Shown here: positions 37,777 through 50,217 of the stretch, piece by piece | Numbering within the stretch: position 1 is the stretch's first letter | How the letters are laid out: each line of letters begins with the position of its first letter | Source of the DNA: Candidatus Bartonella washoeensis Sb944nv | Lineage (GTDB): Bacteria; Pseudomonadota; Alphaproteobacteria; Rhizobiales; Rhizobiaceae | Assembly: GCF_000278135.1 (NCBI RefSeq) | Contig: NZ_JH725026.1 | Coordinates: 1,012 to 65,011, forward strand | Direction of reading: 5' to 3' | DNA length: 64,000 nucleotides | Translations under genes and position numbers: made by a program | Notes under the pieces: model-generated | Databases searched by the model: none | The model's input: only the letters and a program-made list of their open reading frames with translations | Told to the model about the DNA's origin: nothing

Positions 37777-40026
37777 TTAATTGTTAAATTTTCCTGATTT
37801 TGGAAATCCCCTTGGAACTAAACGCCCTACCCCAGCACGCGTTCCCATCCACTCAATGAGATCATCAGCTTGGCGATTAAAACTCCTTTCAGCTGTATCT
37901 TGCCAAGTTAATCCCTCTGATAAATTAAAGGTTTTGGCATCAACAACACCACCCTCTTTATAACGTTGTAAACGAACACCTTTACCACGACTCATTTCTG
38001 GTATTTGTTCAATAGAAAAAATCAGCATTTTGCGATTTTCGCCAACCACTGAAACATGATCACCGTTTACCGGAACACAAAGTTTTACTTTATCAGGAAA
38101 CTTTACATTCATAACTTGCTTTCCTTTTCGTGTATTGGCAATGACTTCGGCTGCAGGAACAATAAAACCATTGCCATAAGACGAAATTAAAAGCAGTTTT
38201 TCCTGTGCATTATGCACAAAGGCAGTAAGGATATTATGCTCATCATCCATATCGACTAAAATACGAATTGGTTCGCCATGCCCTCGCCCTCCTGGCAAAC
38301 TATTTGCACTAATAGAAAAAAACTTTCCACCGGTACTTATCACTGTAATCTTATCTGTAGTGAACGCCGGAAATGCTAACTTTAAGCAATCACCTTCTTT
38401 GAAAGAAAGCGCTTTGTAATCACTCAAATGCCCCTTCAAAGCGCGCATCCATCCCTTTTCAGAAATAACAATAGTTACCGGCTCTTTTTCGATCATTGCC
38501 TGATGAATATCGTCAATGTCATGTCTTGGCGCTTCTTCAAATGTTGTACGCCTTTTCCCTAAGAGAGTTTCAGGACCAAAAATTTTACGAACTCTTATGA
38601 TTTCCTCGGAAATCATTTTCCATTGCTTTGTACTCGAAGCTAATAAATTTTGCAGTTTTTCTTTTTCAGCCTTTAGAGCCTCAAATTCCTTACGAATTTC
38701 AAATTCTTCAAGCTTACGGAGAGAACGCAACCGCATATTAAGAATAGCTTCAGCTTGATTTTCTGTTAATTCAAAACGATCGATCAATTCCTTTTTGGGC
38801 TCATCCTCTTCACGTATAATTTGGATCACCTCATCAAGATTTAAATATGCGATAAGATAGCCATGGAGAATTTCTAATCGACGATCAATTTCATTAAGAC
38901 GATAATGAGAGCGTCGAATAAGGACTTGTTGACGATGCTCAAGCCATTGCTGCAAGCTTTCGCGCAAAGAAAGAACATTTGGCACTTTTCCTAAAGACAA
39001 AACATTCAGATTCAAAGGAAATCTTACTTCAAAATCCGTTAATTTAAAAAGAGACTCCATGAGAAGTTCAGGATCAACTGTACGATTTTTAGGAACCAAT
39101 ACAATGCGGATATCTTCTGCCGATTCATCACGAATGTCCTCAAGCATTGGTAGCCGCCTTGCAAGAAGTAACTCTGCTGTTTTCTCAATAAGACGTGACT
39201 TTTGAACTTGATAGGGAATTTCAGTAACAATAATCACATAAGAACCACGGCTACCAATTTCTTGATGCCAACGTGAACGCAACCGAAAGAACCCACGCCC
39301 TATACGATAAGATTCCTCAATACTTTTTTTAGGCTCGACCAAAATACCGCCTGTTGGAAAATCAGGCCCAAGCACAAACTGATTTAATTCCTCATCATTT
39401 GCATCAGGATAAGCAATCAAATGCAACGCCGCATCACATAATTCAGCAGCATTATGCGGTGGAATAGACGTTGCCATACCAACAGCAATACCTGATGAAC
39501 CATTCGCTAAAAGATTAGGAAAAGCTCCTGGTAAAACAACCGGCTCTTCATCTTCTTCATTATAGGTTAAACGAAAATCAATGGCATTTTCATTAATCCC
39601 CTCAAGCAGCAACGCCGCTACTTCAGTCATGCGTGCTTCCGTATAACGCATAGCAGCAGCATTATCACCATCAATATTACCAAAATTACCTTGCCCATCA
39701 ACCAATGGATAACGAACAGCAAAACTTTGAGCCAAGCGCACTAATGCATCATAAATAGAGGCATCACCATGAGGATGAAACTTTCCCATCACATCACCAA
39801 CAATCCGTGCACATTTAGCATAGGACTGTTCAGGATTAAGTTTAAGCAAGCGCATTGCATGAACAATACGCCGATGCACAGGTTTCAATCCATCACGTAC
39901 ATCAGGCAACGCACGGTGCGTAATGGTAGAAAGAGCGTATGCCAAATAGCGTTCTTGTAAAGCAGAACGTAATTCTATTGGCTCAATATGTTCTTTATCA
40001 AAAGGTAAAATCATTTTATCAGGCAT
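37777..40026 (-). CDS. parC: DNA topoisomerase IV subunit A
   Basis: 749 residues from the ATG at 40026 ([12 protein letters not shown]); an upstream TTG (40050) with GGGGAG and an ATG at 40014 are alternatives. The breakage-reunion domain shows [20 protein letters not shown], then [20 protein letters not shown] and the active-site Tyr in [12 protein letters not shown]. The C-terminal part has degenerate beta-pinwheel blades, consistent with ParC rather than GyrA (no clear GQRGG GyrA box). With ParE it decatenates daughter chromosomes. The quinolone-determining region reads [15 protein letters not shown]. Confidence 0.94.
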   Translation of the reverse strand: MPDKMILPFDKEHIEPIELRSALQERYLAYALSTITHRALPDVRDGLKPVHRRIVHAMRLLKLNPEQSYAKCARIVGDVMGKFHPHGDASIYDALVRLAQSFAVRYPLVDGQGNFGNIDGDNAAAMRYTEARMTEVAALLLEGINENAIDFRLTYNEEDEEPVVLPGAFPNLLANGSSGIAVGMATSIPPHNAAELCDAALHLIAYPDANDEELNQFVLGPDFPTGGILVEPKKSIEESYRIGRGFFRLRSRWHQEIGSRGSYVIIVTEIPYQVQKSRLIEKTAELLLARRLPMLEDIRDESAEDIRIVLVPKNRTVDPELLMESLFKLTDFEVRFPLNLNVLSLGKVPNVLSLRESLQQWLEHRQQVLIRRSHYRLNEIDRRLEILHGYLIAYLNLDEVIQIIREEDEPKKELIDRFELTENQAEAILNMRLRSLRKLEEFEIRKEFEALKAEKEKLQNLLASSTKQWKMISEEIIRVRKIFGPETLLGKRRTTFEEAPRHDIDDIHQAMIEKEPVTIVISEKGWMRALKGHLSDYKALSFKEGDCLKLAFPAFTTDKITVISTGGKFFSISANSLPGGRGHGEPIRILVDMDDEHNILTAFVHNAQEKLLLISSYGNGFIVPAAEVIANTRKGKQVMNVKFPDKVKLCVPVNGDHVSVVGENRKMLIFSIEQIPEMSRGKGVRLQRYKEGGVVDAKTFNLSEGLTWQDTAERSFNRQADDLIEWMGTRAGVGRLVPRGFPKSGKFNN

Positions 40027-40050
40027 AATATTAGAATAAAAACTCCCCAA

Positions 40051-40772
40051 ATAACGAGCAATTATTCTATAAGATTTATTAAACGTAATATTTTATAAGT
40101 CGAATATTTTTATTAAAAATCGAATATATAAAAATAAGCATTACAATTTAAACATGAATGAAAAATTATAGCAATTTGAAAAATTCATGTGCGTGCTTTA
40201 CATTCCATCTCAAGCGACATACAGGAATGCATACCTTAAAATAGAAGTCTTTTTTTAAAAAATAATAAAAATATTGTATTTAAGAAATTAATATAAAAAA
40301 TGTTAGAAAGTAAAAAATATCTTATATTAAATTTATTGATTGCCATTTTATGATATAAAAAAATTTAAAAATATATTTTATCAATTTAAAATTTATAAAT
40401 TAAAAATCTTATAAATATTTACATATATTAAATTGAAAATTGTAAAAATTATAAATAAAATAATTTTAAATATAATATAATTAATAAATTCAATAAAATA
40501 TATAATTAATGAAATAAATAATATATATTTGATAAATAATTATATATAAATTATTATTATAAATCTCAGACCATCGTACAATAAAATATTCAATAAAAAT
40601 AAATTTTTATTATAAATTACAGATATTTATAAATTCTTTTACGATATTAAAGATTTTAAACAAAGCATATATCTGAATTCATTATAAATAATACATACAT
40701 TCATGGCATTTAAAGGTATAAAAATTTATCATACGTAGAAAAAATGACACTACTCTCCAACCACAATCAAGT
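40051..40772. other. Extremely AT-rich gene-free segment
   Basis: No ORF. From 40381 to 40560 only 8 of 180 bases are G or C (counted by eye). It lies after the aspS stop and before parC, both on the minus strand, and must contain the parC promoter. Confidence 0.8.
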
Positions 40773-42566
40773 TTATGAACCTTTTTGAACAGCAGGAGCA
40801 ATTCGGATCCCTAAATCACGTAATTGTGCAGCAGAAACATCAGATGGAGCACTCATCAAAAGATCAAGCGCTTGCTGATTCATAGGAAACAAAGCAACCT
40901 CACGTAAATTTTTTACGCCTTGCAAAAGCATAATAATACGGTCAACACCCGCTGCCATACCACCATGCGGTGGAGCTCCATAATGAAATGCCCGATAAAG
41001 ACCACCAAAACGATCTTCAACCACTTCTTTAGAAAGACCAGCAAGATTAAAAACTTTAAGCATCATTTCTGGTGAATGATTACGGATTCCACCTGATGCA
41101 ATCTCATAGCCATTACAAACAAGATCGTACTGAAAAGCTTTAAGAGTAAGAAGATCTTGGCACTCAAGAGCATTTTCTCCTCCTTGAGGCATAGAAAAAG
41201 GATTATGTGCAAAATCAATCTTTTTTTCATCTTCATTCCATTCAAAAAATGGAAAATCAACAATCCACGCTAAAGAGAAACACTCCCGATCGACCAGATC
41301 TAATTCTTCCCCTACCCTCGTGCGCGCTGCCCCGGCAAAAGATGCAAATTTCTTTGGGTCTCCTGCAACAAAAAAACAGGCATCACCACTTTCAAGTCCA
41401 AGCTGTGTACGAAGTGCTTCACTCCTTTCCTCGCCAATGTTTTTAGCGATAGGTCCTGCTCCTTCAAACTTTCCCTGCTCTTTACGCCAAAAAATATAAC
41501 CAAGCCCTGGTTGTCCCTGACCTTGTGCCCATACATTCATACGATCACAAAAAGCACGGCTTCCACCCGTTTTAGCCGGAATAGCCCATACTTGCGCATT
41601 TTTATCATTAACCAAAATTTGAGAAAAAACTTTAAAACCAGAATCATAAAAATGCTGAGAAACATCTTCCATAATGATTGGGTTACGCAAATCAGGCTTA
41701 TCAGAACCATATTTCTGCATTGCTTCATCGTAGGAAATACGAGGAAAGCTTCGTGTTACAGGCTTTCCATTGGCAAATTCTTCAAAAAGAGAACGTATAA
41801 TGGGTTCCATTGTTGCTAAAACATCTTCCTGCTCAACAAAACTCATTTCAACATCTAATTGATAAAATTCACCTGGTAAACGATCTGCCCGCGGATCTTC
41901 ATCTCTAAAACATGGAGCGATTTGAAAATAACGATCAAAACCTGACATCATCAACAACTGTTTGTATTGTTGAGGTGCTTGCGGCAATGCATAAAACTTT
42001 CCTTGATGAATACGACTTGGAACTAAAAAATCGCGAGCGCCTTCTGGGGATGACGCAGTTAAAAGTGGTGTCGTAAATTCCGTAAAACCATTATCCTGCA
42101 TAGAGCGCCTGATAGCAGTAATAATTTCAGTGCGACGCATTATATTTTTGTGCATAGTTTCACGACGTAAATCAAGAAAACGATACTTTAATCGAATATC
42201 TTCTGGATAATCAGGTTCACCAAAAACAGGGAGAGGAAGTTCATCAGATTTTGAAAGAATTTCCACCTCTTGCGCAAAAATTTCAATCTCTCCTGTTGGA
42301 AGAGATGTGTTAATCACTTCATCAGAACGTGCACACACTTCCCCATCTACGCGAATGACCCATTCAGAACGCACCTTCTCGATAATTTCAAAAGCCGGTG
42401 AATCTGGATTAGCAACGATTTGCGTGATTCCAAAATGATCCCGCAAGTCTACAAAGAGAATTCCGCCATGATCTCGAACACGATGAACCCATCCCGAAAG
42501 ACGAACCTGTGTTCCTACATCGCATTTACGAAGAGCCGCGCAATTATGACTGCGATAACGGTGCAT
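40773..42566 (-). CDS. aspS: Aspartyl-tRNA synthetase (probably non-discriminating)
   Basis: 597 residues, class II synthetase of bacterial type. N-terminal OB fold ([25 protein letters not shown] region), motif 1-2 ([17 protein letters not shown] [40 protein letters not shown]), the GAD insertion and motif 3 ([20 protein letters not shown]). Charges tRNA-Asp. Alphaproteobacterial AspRS commonly also charges tRNA-Asn; that property is not visible here. Confidence 0.96.
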   Translation of the reverse strand: MHRYRSHNCAALRKCDVGTQVRLSGWVHRVRDHGGILFVDLRDHFGITQIVANPDSPAFEIIEKVRSEWVIRVDGEVCARSDEVINTSLPTGEIEIFAQEVEILSKSDELPLPVFGEPDYPEDIRLKYRFLDLRRETMHKNIMRRTEIITAIRRSMQDNGFTEFTTPLLTASSPEGARDFLVPSRIHQGKFYALPQAPQQYKQLLMMSGFDRYFQIAPCFRDEDPRADRLPGEFYQLDVEMSFVEQEDVLATMEPIIRSLFEEFANGKPVTRSFPRISYDEAMQKYGSDKPDLRNPIIMEDVSQHFYDSGFKVFSQILVNDKNAQVWAIPAKTGGSRAFCDRMNVWAQGQGQPGLGYIFWRKEQGKFEGAGPIAKNIGEERSEALRTQLGLESGDACFFVAGDPKKFASFAGAARTRVGEELDLVDRECFSLAWIVDFPFFEWNEDEKKIDFAHNPFSMPQGGENALECQDLLTLKAFQYDLVCNGYEIASGGIRNHSPEMMLKVFNLAGLSKEVVEDRFGGLYRAFHYGAPPHGGMAAGVDRIIMLLQGVKNLREVALFPMNQQALDLLMSAPSDVSAAQLRDLGIRIAPAVQKGS

Positions 42567-42704
42567 AGTTTTTTTTGCCTTTGATTATAAAGTTTCAGAT
42601 GCGTTACAAATGCTTTTTAGCAACCATTTGTCAAGATGTGACGACAAAGACACAAAAAAAAGTCAATAAAAGACAAATTTAATTTATCTGGCTATAATAA
42701 TAAA

Positions 42705-43859
42705 ATGATGAAACTTATTACTCAAACAAAAGATCTTGAAACTGCACTTGCTGCTTTACGTACGTCTGATTTTGTAACAGTAGACACAGAATTCATCCGC
42801 GAAACAACTTTTTGGCCTCAACTCTGTTTAATTCAGCTTGCATCACCAGATACTACAATGCTCATTGATCCAATAGCACCAGATATTGATCTAAAACCAT
42901 TTTTTGACCTCATGGCAGATAAAAAAATTGTTAAAGTTTTTCACGCTGCACGCCAAGATATCGAAACTATCTATCATCTTGGAGGTATCGTTCCTTATCC
43001 CCTTTTCGATACGCAAATAGCAGGATCAATCTGCGGATTTGGTGATTCTATCTCCTACGATCAAATTGTACAACGCTGCACGGGTCATCACATTGATAAA
43101 TCATCCCGTTTTACAGACTGGAGCTGTCGCCCTCTTTCCGAAAAACAACTACTCTATGCACTTGCCGATGTAACCTATCTAAGAGACATTTACCTCTTAT
43201 TAAAAAAGCAGTTAGAAAAAAACAAACGTACGCACTGGATGGATGATGAAATAGCGATTCTATTAAATCCCAAAACCTATGATATGCCTGAAGATGAGGC
43301 ATGGAAAAAAGTAAAAGGCAAAGTGAAAAAACTGCGTGAGCTTGCCATATTACAAAAAATAGCAGCTTGGCGTGAACGCGAAGCACGAAAACACAATGTT
43401 CCACGCCGTCATATTATGAAAGATGAACACCTTATTGAGATCGCAATCCAACAACCCACAGATGAATCTGCTTTGAACCGTTTGCGCAATCTTAACAAAA
43501 ACTGGAATAAACTCTCAATCGCACAGACATTAATTCAAGCTATCCACGAGGGCTTCGAAGTCGATCTTGCTACTTTACCCCCCCTTCCTAAACATAATCC
43601 ACCCAATGATGCAACAACTGCTGTAATCGATCTTCTTAAAGTACTCTTAAAACTCGTTGCGAACGAAAATGGCATTGCACCTAAAATCATTGCAACTTCC
43701 AACGATTTAGAAAAAATCGCAAATGGATGTGTCAAGAAAAATATTCCTGCTATGAATGGTTGGCGCTATGAAATATTTGGTCAAAAAGCTGAAGAAATGT
43801 TAAAAAGTAAAATAGGTTTTTATTTCAGCAATGGAAAAATAAACATCAAAGAGCTTTAA
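42705..43859 (+). CDS. rnd: Ribonuclease D
   Basis: 384 residues. DEDD exonuclease: VDTEF with D27 and E29, KVFHAARQDIETIY, and the third motif in LLYALADVTYLRDIYLLLKK (Y-x3-D). An HRDC domain follows (about 210-290, REREARKHNVPRRHIMKDEH). It trims 3' ends of tRNA precursors. Two adjacent ATG codons are possible starts. A broken copy of part of its HRDC region lies 960 bases downstream. Confidence 0.94.
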   Translation: MMKLITQTKDLETALAALRTSDFVTVDTEFIRETTFWPQLCLIQLASPDTTMLIDPIAPDIDLKPFFDLMADKKIVKVFHAARQDIETIYHLGGIVPYPLFDTQIAGSICGFGDSISYDQIVQRCTGHHIDKSSRFTDWSCRPLSEKQLLYALADVTYLRDIYLLLKKQLEKNKRTHWMDDEIAILLNPKTYDMPEDEAWKKVKGKVKKLRELAILQKIAAWREREARKHNVPRRHIMKDEHLIEIAIQQPTDESALNRLRNLNKNWNKLSIAQTLIQAIHEGFEVDLATLPPLPKHNPPNDATTAVIDLLKVLLKLVANENGIAPKIIATSNDLEKIANGCVKKNIPAMNGWRYEIFGQKAEEMLKSKIGFYFSNGKINIKEL

Positions 43860-44299
43860 TTTATAAAGGAAATTTCAACTATTTGTATTCTAATTACTGA
43901 CACAATAAAATATTATAAGGAGGATTATCCATTTTTGTTTAATACAAATTAATACAAAATTGCGTAAAATTCAAAACAGAAAAATTTTGCAACCTGATCT
44001 GTAAGGTCAATTAATTGTATTAAAAAAAACCTTGAGCATACGCATTGCAGAAAAATTGTTATGCTATTTATCTTTTCATATTCATTGTAAGAAAATGCGC
44101 TTCATAGCTAATACAAATGTGGTAAAAGAAATATGCTAAAATCTAAAAGTTTAATATTTGATCAATAGTCGTTTGAGAACCACTTCTGAATCTTAGTCAA
44201 AGCCAATCAGATACCAACCTTAATATAGAAGAAAAATTTAGAAAAAATAGAAAGCTTTCAATTCTAAAATATAAATAGAAAAAACTTTTTATAACAATG

Positions 44300-44425
44300 G
44301 TTTGGCATATTACAAAAAAGAGCAGTTTAGCTTGAATACAAAGTAGGAAGGTATAATGCCTTTACATCGTCATATCATGAAAGATGAAGCCTTTATCAAA
44401 ATGCAGCCCAATAACCGAAAAATGA
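44300..44425 (+). pseudogene. Degraded partial duplicate of rnd (HRDC region)
   Basis: From CATATTACAAAAAA at 44306 the sequence aligns with rnd from 43346 over more than 80 bases with one 1-base indel, including the block TCATAT.ATGAAAGATGAA (HIMKDE). Stops interrupt the frame. The rest of the 43,860-44,502 gap is AT-rich and holds no gene; it may be more of the same duplicate decayed beyond recognition. Confidence 0.8.
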
Positions 44426-44502
44426 ATTTGCATAGCAGCAAAATACGCAAATAAGCATATCATAATATAGGAATGAACTCCTATAACTTAATAAGGGAAG
44501 AA

Positions 44503-46014
44503 TCAGAAAGTTTCAAAAGCAAGAGGCAGTTTTATTATTTTTGACAATTTCTTCAAACGTCCGAGGGGACGTTCTCCTAATAAATCAGCGTAACGTCTTG
44601 GGATGTATAATACAATATGATCTGTTTTTTTATGCCACGTTAAGTGAGGTAAAATTCCTGCAGTAGAAGCGCTAAAAAGATTAGCGATACGCATAGTTTC
44701 ACCAAGAATACGTGCTTTCTCAATTATATTTTTGGTTGCTAATTGAAAAATGGGGAGAGACTCTTCTTCAATAAGTGCTCCAGTATTGCGAAAAAAAACA
44801 GCGAGCGCAGCATAAAGGCGCCCTTCATGAGAAATCCCCGAATAAGATCCTAATGCTATCTGATTCGCCGCTTCATTACCTCGATAATCTGGATGTATAC
44901 GCCAACCAATATCTGCCAGAAGACAAGCAGCTTTACGGTAACGATATTCACATTCAGTTTCCGAAATACCAAAAGCTTCAAAGGCATTAGACGTGAAATC
45001 AATGAGTTCTTCTGCCTGCTTTGGTGACCGCGCCCGTAGGATAGCCATTTCAGTGCATGCCGCAATTAAAGGATCTGAACGACGAATCTCTTGCGGCAGT
45101 CGTGAATAAAGAAAACCCTCACGGACTCCAGCCCCAGAAAAGATTATCTTTTCAAATCCCATAGACTGAATAAGCTCAATAAGAACAATTGCCCCATAAG
45201 ACAAAAGTTGACGACGATTCTGAGAAATAGATGAAATCCCTTGCATATTATCAATACTGCCACTTACTACAAGACGCAAAAACTCTTCCATCTCAGCGGC
45301 ATCAACTTCGTAGCCATGCATAACAGGGAGTTGATAATGTTTGGTTGCCATATGGAGTTTTGCCAAATTACGCCATGTTCCTCCTACTGCATAAAAACAA
45401 CGCGCCATACCTTTATAAACGATAGCAGATTTACAAAACTGCTCATGGACAATTTTTGCAGCCATAGCAATATCATTATTTGACATATACTGTAACCGTA
45501 AACTACCTAACGACAGAGTTATCCCTTTACCTACATCAAAATCATCAACATCAATAAGTTCGAGACTTCCACCCCCAAGATCACCAGAAATACCCTTTGG
45601 CTGATAAAAAGTAGAAATAACCCCATAGGCTGAATAAACAGCCTCTTCACCTCCCGAAAGAAGGTTTATTTTATTTTGTAAGACATTCTCAGCGTTTTGA
45701 ATAAATGCTAACCCATTTTTTGCTTCTCGCGCTGCTGCTGTTGCTAAAGTGTAGACCTCATCTGCACCAATTTGTCGACAAAGGGCACGAAACCGTTTCA
45801 GTGTTCGCAATGCCATGTCTATTGATTTTTCTTCTAAAAATCCAGTTTTTGCTACACCTTGACCAAGACCACAGAGAATCTTTTCATTAAATAAAACCGT
45901 TGGTGAACGAACAAGACCTTCATAAACAACAAGCCGAACAGAATTTGAGCCAATATCAATAACAGCAACAGGCTTACACCCTTTTAGCCGACCCTGAGCA
46001 TTTATATATGTCAT
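44503..46014 (-). CDS. ppx: Exopolyphosphatase (Ppx/GppA family)
   Basis: 503 residues. Actin-like ATPase fold: AVIDIGSNSVRLVVYEG, LATAAAREAKNG, the nucleotide-binding GDLGGGSLELIDV and YAVGGTWRNLAKLH; a helical C-terminal HD-like part follows. Hydrolyses polyphosphate (or pppGpp). Begins 6 bases after the ppk stop, so polyphosphate synthesis and breakdown are co-transcribed. Confidence 0.94.
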   Translation of the reverse strand: MTYINAQGRLKGCKPVAVIDIGSNSVRLVVYEGLVRSPTVLFNEKILCGLGQGVAKTGFLEEKSIDMALRTLKRFRALCRQIGADEVYTLATAAAREAKNGLAFIQNAENVLQNKINLLSGGEEAVYSAYGVISTFYQPKGISGDLGGGSLELIDVDDFDVGKGITLSLGSLRLQYMSNNDIAMAAKIVHEQFCKSAIVYKGMARCFYAVGGTWRNLAKLHMATKHYQLPVMHGYEVDAAEMEEFLRLVVSGSIDNMQGISSISQNRRQLLSYGAIVLIELIQSMGFEKIIFSGAGVREGFLYSRLPQEIRRSDPLIAACTEMAILRARSPKQAEELIDFTSNAFEAFGISETECEYRYRKAACLLADIGWRIHPDYRGNEAANQIALGSYSGISHEGRLYAALAVFFRNTGALIEEESLPIFQLATKNIIEKARILGETMRIANLFSASTAGILPHLTWHKKTDHIVLYIPRRYADLLGERPLGRLKKLSKIIKLPLAFETF

Positions 46015-46020
46015 AGGATT

Positions 46021-48198
46021 TCAGTCTTCACGCACTTCAGCACGCCGCCTATGCAACGCAACCAAATGTGAAGCGGAAGGCCCAAAAGATTTTTTCCACC
46101 CCAAAAGACCTGCATTGCTCATAAAATACTCCTGCGCATTAAATGGACTCTCACCTCTTTGCGGTGTTATATGTTTTGATGTTCCATCACTTAGTATATC
46201 AAAGCTTTGTTGATTATCAATAATATTAGCCAACATAACTTGTAAAAGAATCTGCTGACGAACAGTTTTATTAAAAACTGGAACTAATATTTCAACACGA
46301 TGGTCAAGGTTACGAGGCATCATATCAGCAGATCCCAAATAAACAAGCGCATCTTCACTCGGTAAATCTCTTCCATTACCAAAACAAAAGATACGGCTAT
46401 GTTCCAGAAAACGCCCTACAATTGATTTGACACGAATATTATCCGAGATCCCTGGAACACCAGGGCGCAAACAACATATACCGCGCACGACCAGATCGAT
46501 CTGCACCCCTACTTGACTGGCACAGTATAAAGCATCAATAATTTCAGGATCAACCAATGCATTAACTTTCATCCAAATAGCAGCAACCCGCCCCTGTTGC
46601 GCATTGGTAATTTCTCCTTTGATATGCTTAAGAATACAACTGCGTAATGTTAAAGGCGAAAAAGCAATCTTCATTGCTTCATTTGGGCGCGTATATTCAG
46701 CGATATAATCGAACAATAATGCAACATCATGGCCTATATCATCATCAGTGGTAAAGAAAGAAAGATCAGTATAAACTTTAGCATTAATGGGATGATAATT
46801 TCCAGTTCCAAGATGAACATAAGAACGGTAGCGTTTTCCTTCACGCCTCACAACGAGTGACATCTTAGCATGTGTTTTTAATTCAATAAAACCAAAAACA
46901 ACTTGAACGCCAGCACGTTCAAGATCACGCGCCCAACGAATATTAGCTTCCTCATCAAAACGTGCTTTAAGTTCTACCAAAGCGGTTACCGACTTACCCT
47001 GTTCAGCAGCATCAATCAAAGCTCTAACAATTGGGCTATCATTCGATGTACGATAAAGAGTTTGTTTGATTTCAACAACATTAGGATCGCTAGCAGCCTG
47101 ACATAAAAATTGTACAACAACATCAAATGATTCATAAGGATGATGAATGACAACATCATTTTCACGAATAGCGGCAAAACAATCACCATTATGCTTACGA
47201 ATACATTCAGGGAAACGAGGATTATAAGGAATAAATTTTAAGTCATCGCGCGGAATAGAAACAATCTCTGAGACCATATTAAGCGCTAAAAATCCATCGA
47301 GAACATTTATACAAGCATCAGGGACAGCAAGACCATTCATTATAAATTGACATAAATTCTCTGGCATTTTTGCATCAAATTCAATTCGAATAACCTGCCC
47401 CCGACGACGCCTTTTAAGCGCAGTTTCAAAAAAATGAACAAGATCTTCAGCTTCTTCTACTTCAATATCACTATTACGAATCACCCTAAATGTACCAATT
47501 CCCTCAACTTCATAATCAGGAAATACATGATTGATAAAAAAACTAATAACATCCTCAGACGCAATAAAACGAAAATTCTTGCCCTCTCGAGGAAGGAGAA
47601 TAAAACGTCTCAAAGCAGTTGGGATAGGCAACAACACTATGCGTGAATGTTGACCAGCACATTGAGAAAATTGAAGAGCAAGTGAAAGCCCTAAATTAGG
47701 AATAAATGGAAAAGAGCAAATATGATCAACAGACAAAGGTTTTAAAATAGGAAAAATCGTATCAAGAAAATATTTTTCGAGCCATGATTTTTCAATTTCC
47801 AAAAGCTCATTAGGATAAATAATTTCAATATCATTCTGTTTTAATTCATGACGTAAAACACTCAATTCTCGCAATTGATTAACCTGCAAATGCGCAGTCT
47901 CAGCTAACACAAAATCGAGTTGCTCCTGCGGAGTGCGCCCATCTGCACTACACGCTGTAACTTTGGCACGAATCTGCGCAGCAAGGCCGGCAACACGAAC
48001 CATAAAAAACTCATCAAGATTTGTTGCTGAAATCGAAAGAAATTGTAGCCTTTCTAATAAAGGATGCTTCGGATTAGCAGCCTCCATCAATACACGATTA
48101 TTAAATTGTAGCCATGAAAATTCTCGGTTAATAAACCGCGCCGGATTTTGCATGGTTATATCCGACATAAAAATCTGATCCGCCACCCTCTGTTCCAT
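46021..48198 (-). CDS. ppk: Polyphosphate kinase 1
   Basis: 725 residues. Makes polyphosphate from ATP. N-domain motif [20 protein letters not shown], then [40 protein letters not shown] and the phospho-acceptor His in [20 protein letters not shown]; second His segment in the C-terminal domain ([19 protein letters not shown]). The start at 48198 has GGAAGA upstream; a second ATG at 48168 is possible. Confidence 0.96.
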   Translation of the reverse strand: MEQRVADQIFMSDITMQNPARFINREFSWLQFNNRVLMEAANPKHPLLERLQFLSISATNLDEFFMVRVAGLAAQIRAKVTACSADGRTPQEQLDFVLAETAHLQVNQLRELSVLRHELKQNDIEIIYPNELLEIEKSWLEKYFLDTIFPILKPLSVDHICSFPFIPNLGLSLALQFSQCAGQHSRIVLLPIPTALRRFILLPREGKNFRFIASEDVISFFINHVFPDYEVEGIGTFRVIRNSDIEVEEAEDLVHFFETALKRRRRGQVIRIEFDAKMPENLCQFIMNGLAVPDACINVLDGFLALNMVSEIVSIPRDDLKFIPYNPRFPECIRKHNGDCFAAIRENDVVIHHPYESFDVVVQFLCQAASDPNVVEIKQTLYRTSNDSPIVRALIDAAEQGKSVTALVELKARFDEEANIRWARDLERAGVQVVFGFIELKTHAKMSLVVRREGKRYRSYVHLGTGNYHPINAKVYTDLSFFTTDDDIGHDVALLFDYIAEYTRPNEAMKIAFSPLTLRSCILKHIKGEITNAQQGRVAAIWMKVNALVDPEIIDALYCASQVGVQIDLVVRGICCLRPGVPGISDNIRVKSIVGRFLEHSRIFCFGNGRDLPSEDALVYLGSADMMPRNLDHRVEILVPVFNKTVRQQILLQVMLANIIDNQQSFDILSDGTSKHITPQRGESPFNAQEYFMSNAGLLGWKKSFGPSASHLVALHRRRAEVRED

Positions 48199-48475
48199 AT
48201 ATTCTAGCTAATCTTCCTTTATATTTTCAAAAATCCTTATGATTCAATATCTCACATAACACTTTACGATATGTTACCGTAAGCATAACATATCAATGAC
48301 CCGCTTTTTTCATGGAATTTATATTGAATATTTTAAAACACTTAGAGCCATCCCTATACGCAAATTGTCTCAAAAAGCACCTTGCATTATTATAAGCTTT
48401 ATTACAAACTAATGCATATAGAATAGACGGTTCCAATCATGTCTAATCAGGCAATTTATCTGGAGTTTTTACATC

Positions 48476-48721
48476 ATGGCTGATCACAATATTCCCCATT
48501 TCCAAAATGACCTCGGATGTAAAATAATCGAAATTGGTGTAAAAGAATTTATGTGTGTAGGTGCAACACAACCCTTCGACCATCCCCACATCTTTATCGA
48601 TATGGGATCAGCTGATGAGAAAATTTGCCCTTATTGTTCAACACTTTATCGCTATAATCCCTCTTTAGCGTACAATCAAACAAAGCCAACAGGATGTCTC
48701 TATCATCCAAACAATTTATAA
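48476..48721 (+). CDS. zf-CHCC domain protein (NDUFS6-like)
   Basis: 81 residues. Zinc-ligand pattern: FMCVGATQPFDHPHIFIDMG, then KICPYCSTLYRY and GCLYHP, giving Cys, His, Cys and Cys. This small family is related to the zinc-binding 13-kDa subunit of complex I and is conserved in Alphaproteobacteria. Whether it joins complex I here is not shown. Confidence 0.85.
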   Translation: MADHNIPHFQNDLGCKIIEIGVKEFMCVGATQPFDHPHIFIDMGSADEKICPYCSTLYRYNPSLAYNQTKPTGCLYHPNNL

Positions 48722-48746
48722 TGCATTCTCTGCTTTTCAATACGAA

Positions 48747-50024
48747 ATGACCAATAAACAATCGCCAATCATCGTCGGAGCTGGTATTGCTGGTTTAAGC
48801 TCCGCTTTAGCGCTCGCCTATAAAGGAATTGCAAGCACCATTATCGAAAAGTGTCAACAGCTAGAGAATGTAGGCGCTGGTATCCAACTCACTCCAAATG
48901 CAACACGTATTTTTGCTCGTTGGGGAATTCTTAGCAAACTAACCGAACTGGGTACAACTCCACAATTTCTTCAGTTAAAAGATGGAATATCTTTAAAAAC
49001 GCTTTTGCACGCTGATCTTATTAATTTATCAGAAAAAAATTGGCAGGCTCCTTATATTACGATTCATCGAGCCGACTTACAAAAAGTTTTACAAAACGCT
49101 GTTATTGAAAATCCTCTTATCAAATACAAAAAAGGTGAAGCTGTTGTCTCGTCTACCCAAATAAAAACCCGCAGTATTAAACTCAAAACAATAAAAACCG
49201 ATGCACCAACCGAAACAGAACAACAGCAATTTTATTCAACCCCTCTCCTTATCGTATGCGATGGAGTTTGGTCAACATTAAGGCAATTGGCTCCTTTTCA
49301 TGAAAAAGCAGAGTTTAGTGGCTTTATTGCTTGGCGTGCAACAACAGAACTTGAAAATCTTCCTAAAAGTTTTTGTTCTTTATTACGAAATATAAAAACA
49401 ATTACTGCTTGGATGGGGCCCAAAAATCATCTTGTTGTCTATCCGATTCAATCATCAGAAAAAGTTTTTAATTTTGTAGCTATTACGCATGGAGAAAATT
49501 CAGAAAAAGGATGGGCTCAGAAAGGAAACAAAGAAAAGCTTAAATCTTTCTTTAAAGATTGGAATCTCCAAATCTTGCAAATCTTTGACTATATTGATGA
49601 ATGGAACTATTGGCCGCTCTTTGAAATGAAACACAACCGTTTTTTAGGCTTAGAACGACAAGTGTTTGTTGGTGATTGTGCACATGCCGCCTTGCCTTTT
49701 GCAGCGCAAGGTTCCGCTATGGCAATAGAAGACGCAGCTACATTAGCAGAAGCGCTTTCTACGAAAGATCTTTCATTGATAAAAGCCCTTTCACTTTATG
49801 AAAAAATACGAAAGCCCCGCATTGCAGCGGTAAAAAAACGCGGAGATTTTAACAGAATAGCTTATCATGCAACTGGTCCGATTGCAATTGCACGTAATCT
49901 CATTATGAAAATTCGTACTCCAGAAAGTATTATGTCTAGCCTTGATTGGCTTTATATGTATGATACTATGAACATAACAAAAAATGAAATAAAGAAATAT
50001 ATGGTCAAAACTTATAAAATTTAA
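48747..50024 (+). CDS. FAD-dependent aromatic monooxygenase (UbiH/salicylate hydroxylase-like)
   Basis: 425 residues. FAD dinucleotide motif PIIVGAGIAGLSSALALAYK, the middle DG motif (LLIVCDGVWSTLRQL) and the GD motif FVGDCAHAALPFAAQGSAMA IEDA near residue 310. This is the class A flavoprotein hydroxylase layout. The annotation salicylate hydroxylase is common for such proteins but the substrate is unknown; a role in ubiquinone ring hydroxylation is equally possible. It follows the zf-CHCC gene by 25 bases and is probably co-transcribed. Confidence 0.86.
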   Translation: MTNKQSPIIVGAGIAGLSSALALAYKGIASTIIEKCQQLENVGAGIQLTPNATRIFARWGILSKLTELGTTPQFLQLKDGISLKTLLHADLINLSEKNWQAPYITIHRADLQKVLQNAVIENPLIKYKKGEAVVSSTQIKTRSIKLKTIKTDAPTETEQQQFYSTPLLIVCDGVWSTLRQLAPFHEKAEFSGFIAWRATTELENLPKSFCSLLRNIKTITAWMGPKNHLVVYPIQSSEKVFNFVAITHGENSEKGWAQKGNKEKLKSFFKDWNLQILQIFDYIDEWNYWPLFEMKHNRFLGLERQVFVGDCAHAALPFAAQGSAMAIEDAATLAEALSTKDLSLIKALSLYEKIRKPRIAAVKKRGDFNRIAYHATGPIAIARNLIMKIRTPESIMSSLDWLYMYDTMNITKNEIKKYMVKTYKI

Positions 50025-50217
50025 AAACCTCAACTTGTTTTGAACACTATAAATGAAATGGGCTATTTTTTGAATATTATAGATTAGAAATTCATTATAA
50101 CCTATCTAAAAAAAAGAAAAATTTTAAAAAATACAATCTGATTCAACGGCAAAATTTCAATTCCCAATAAAAATAATGATGCAACTCAAAATAAGCCACC
50201 ATCTCACAATTGCTGAT

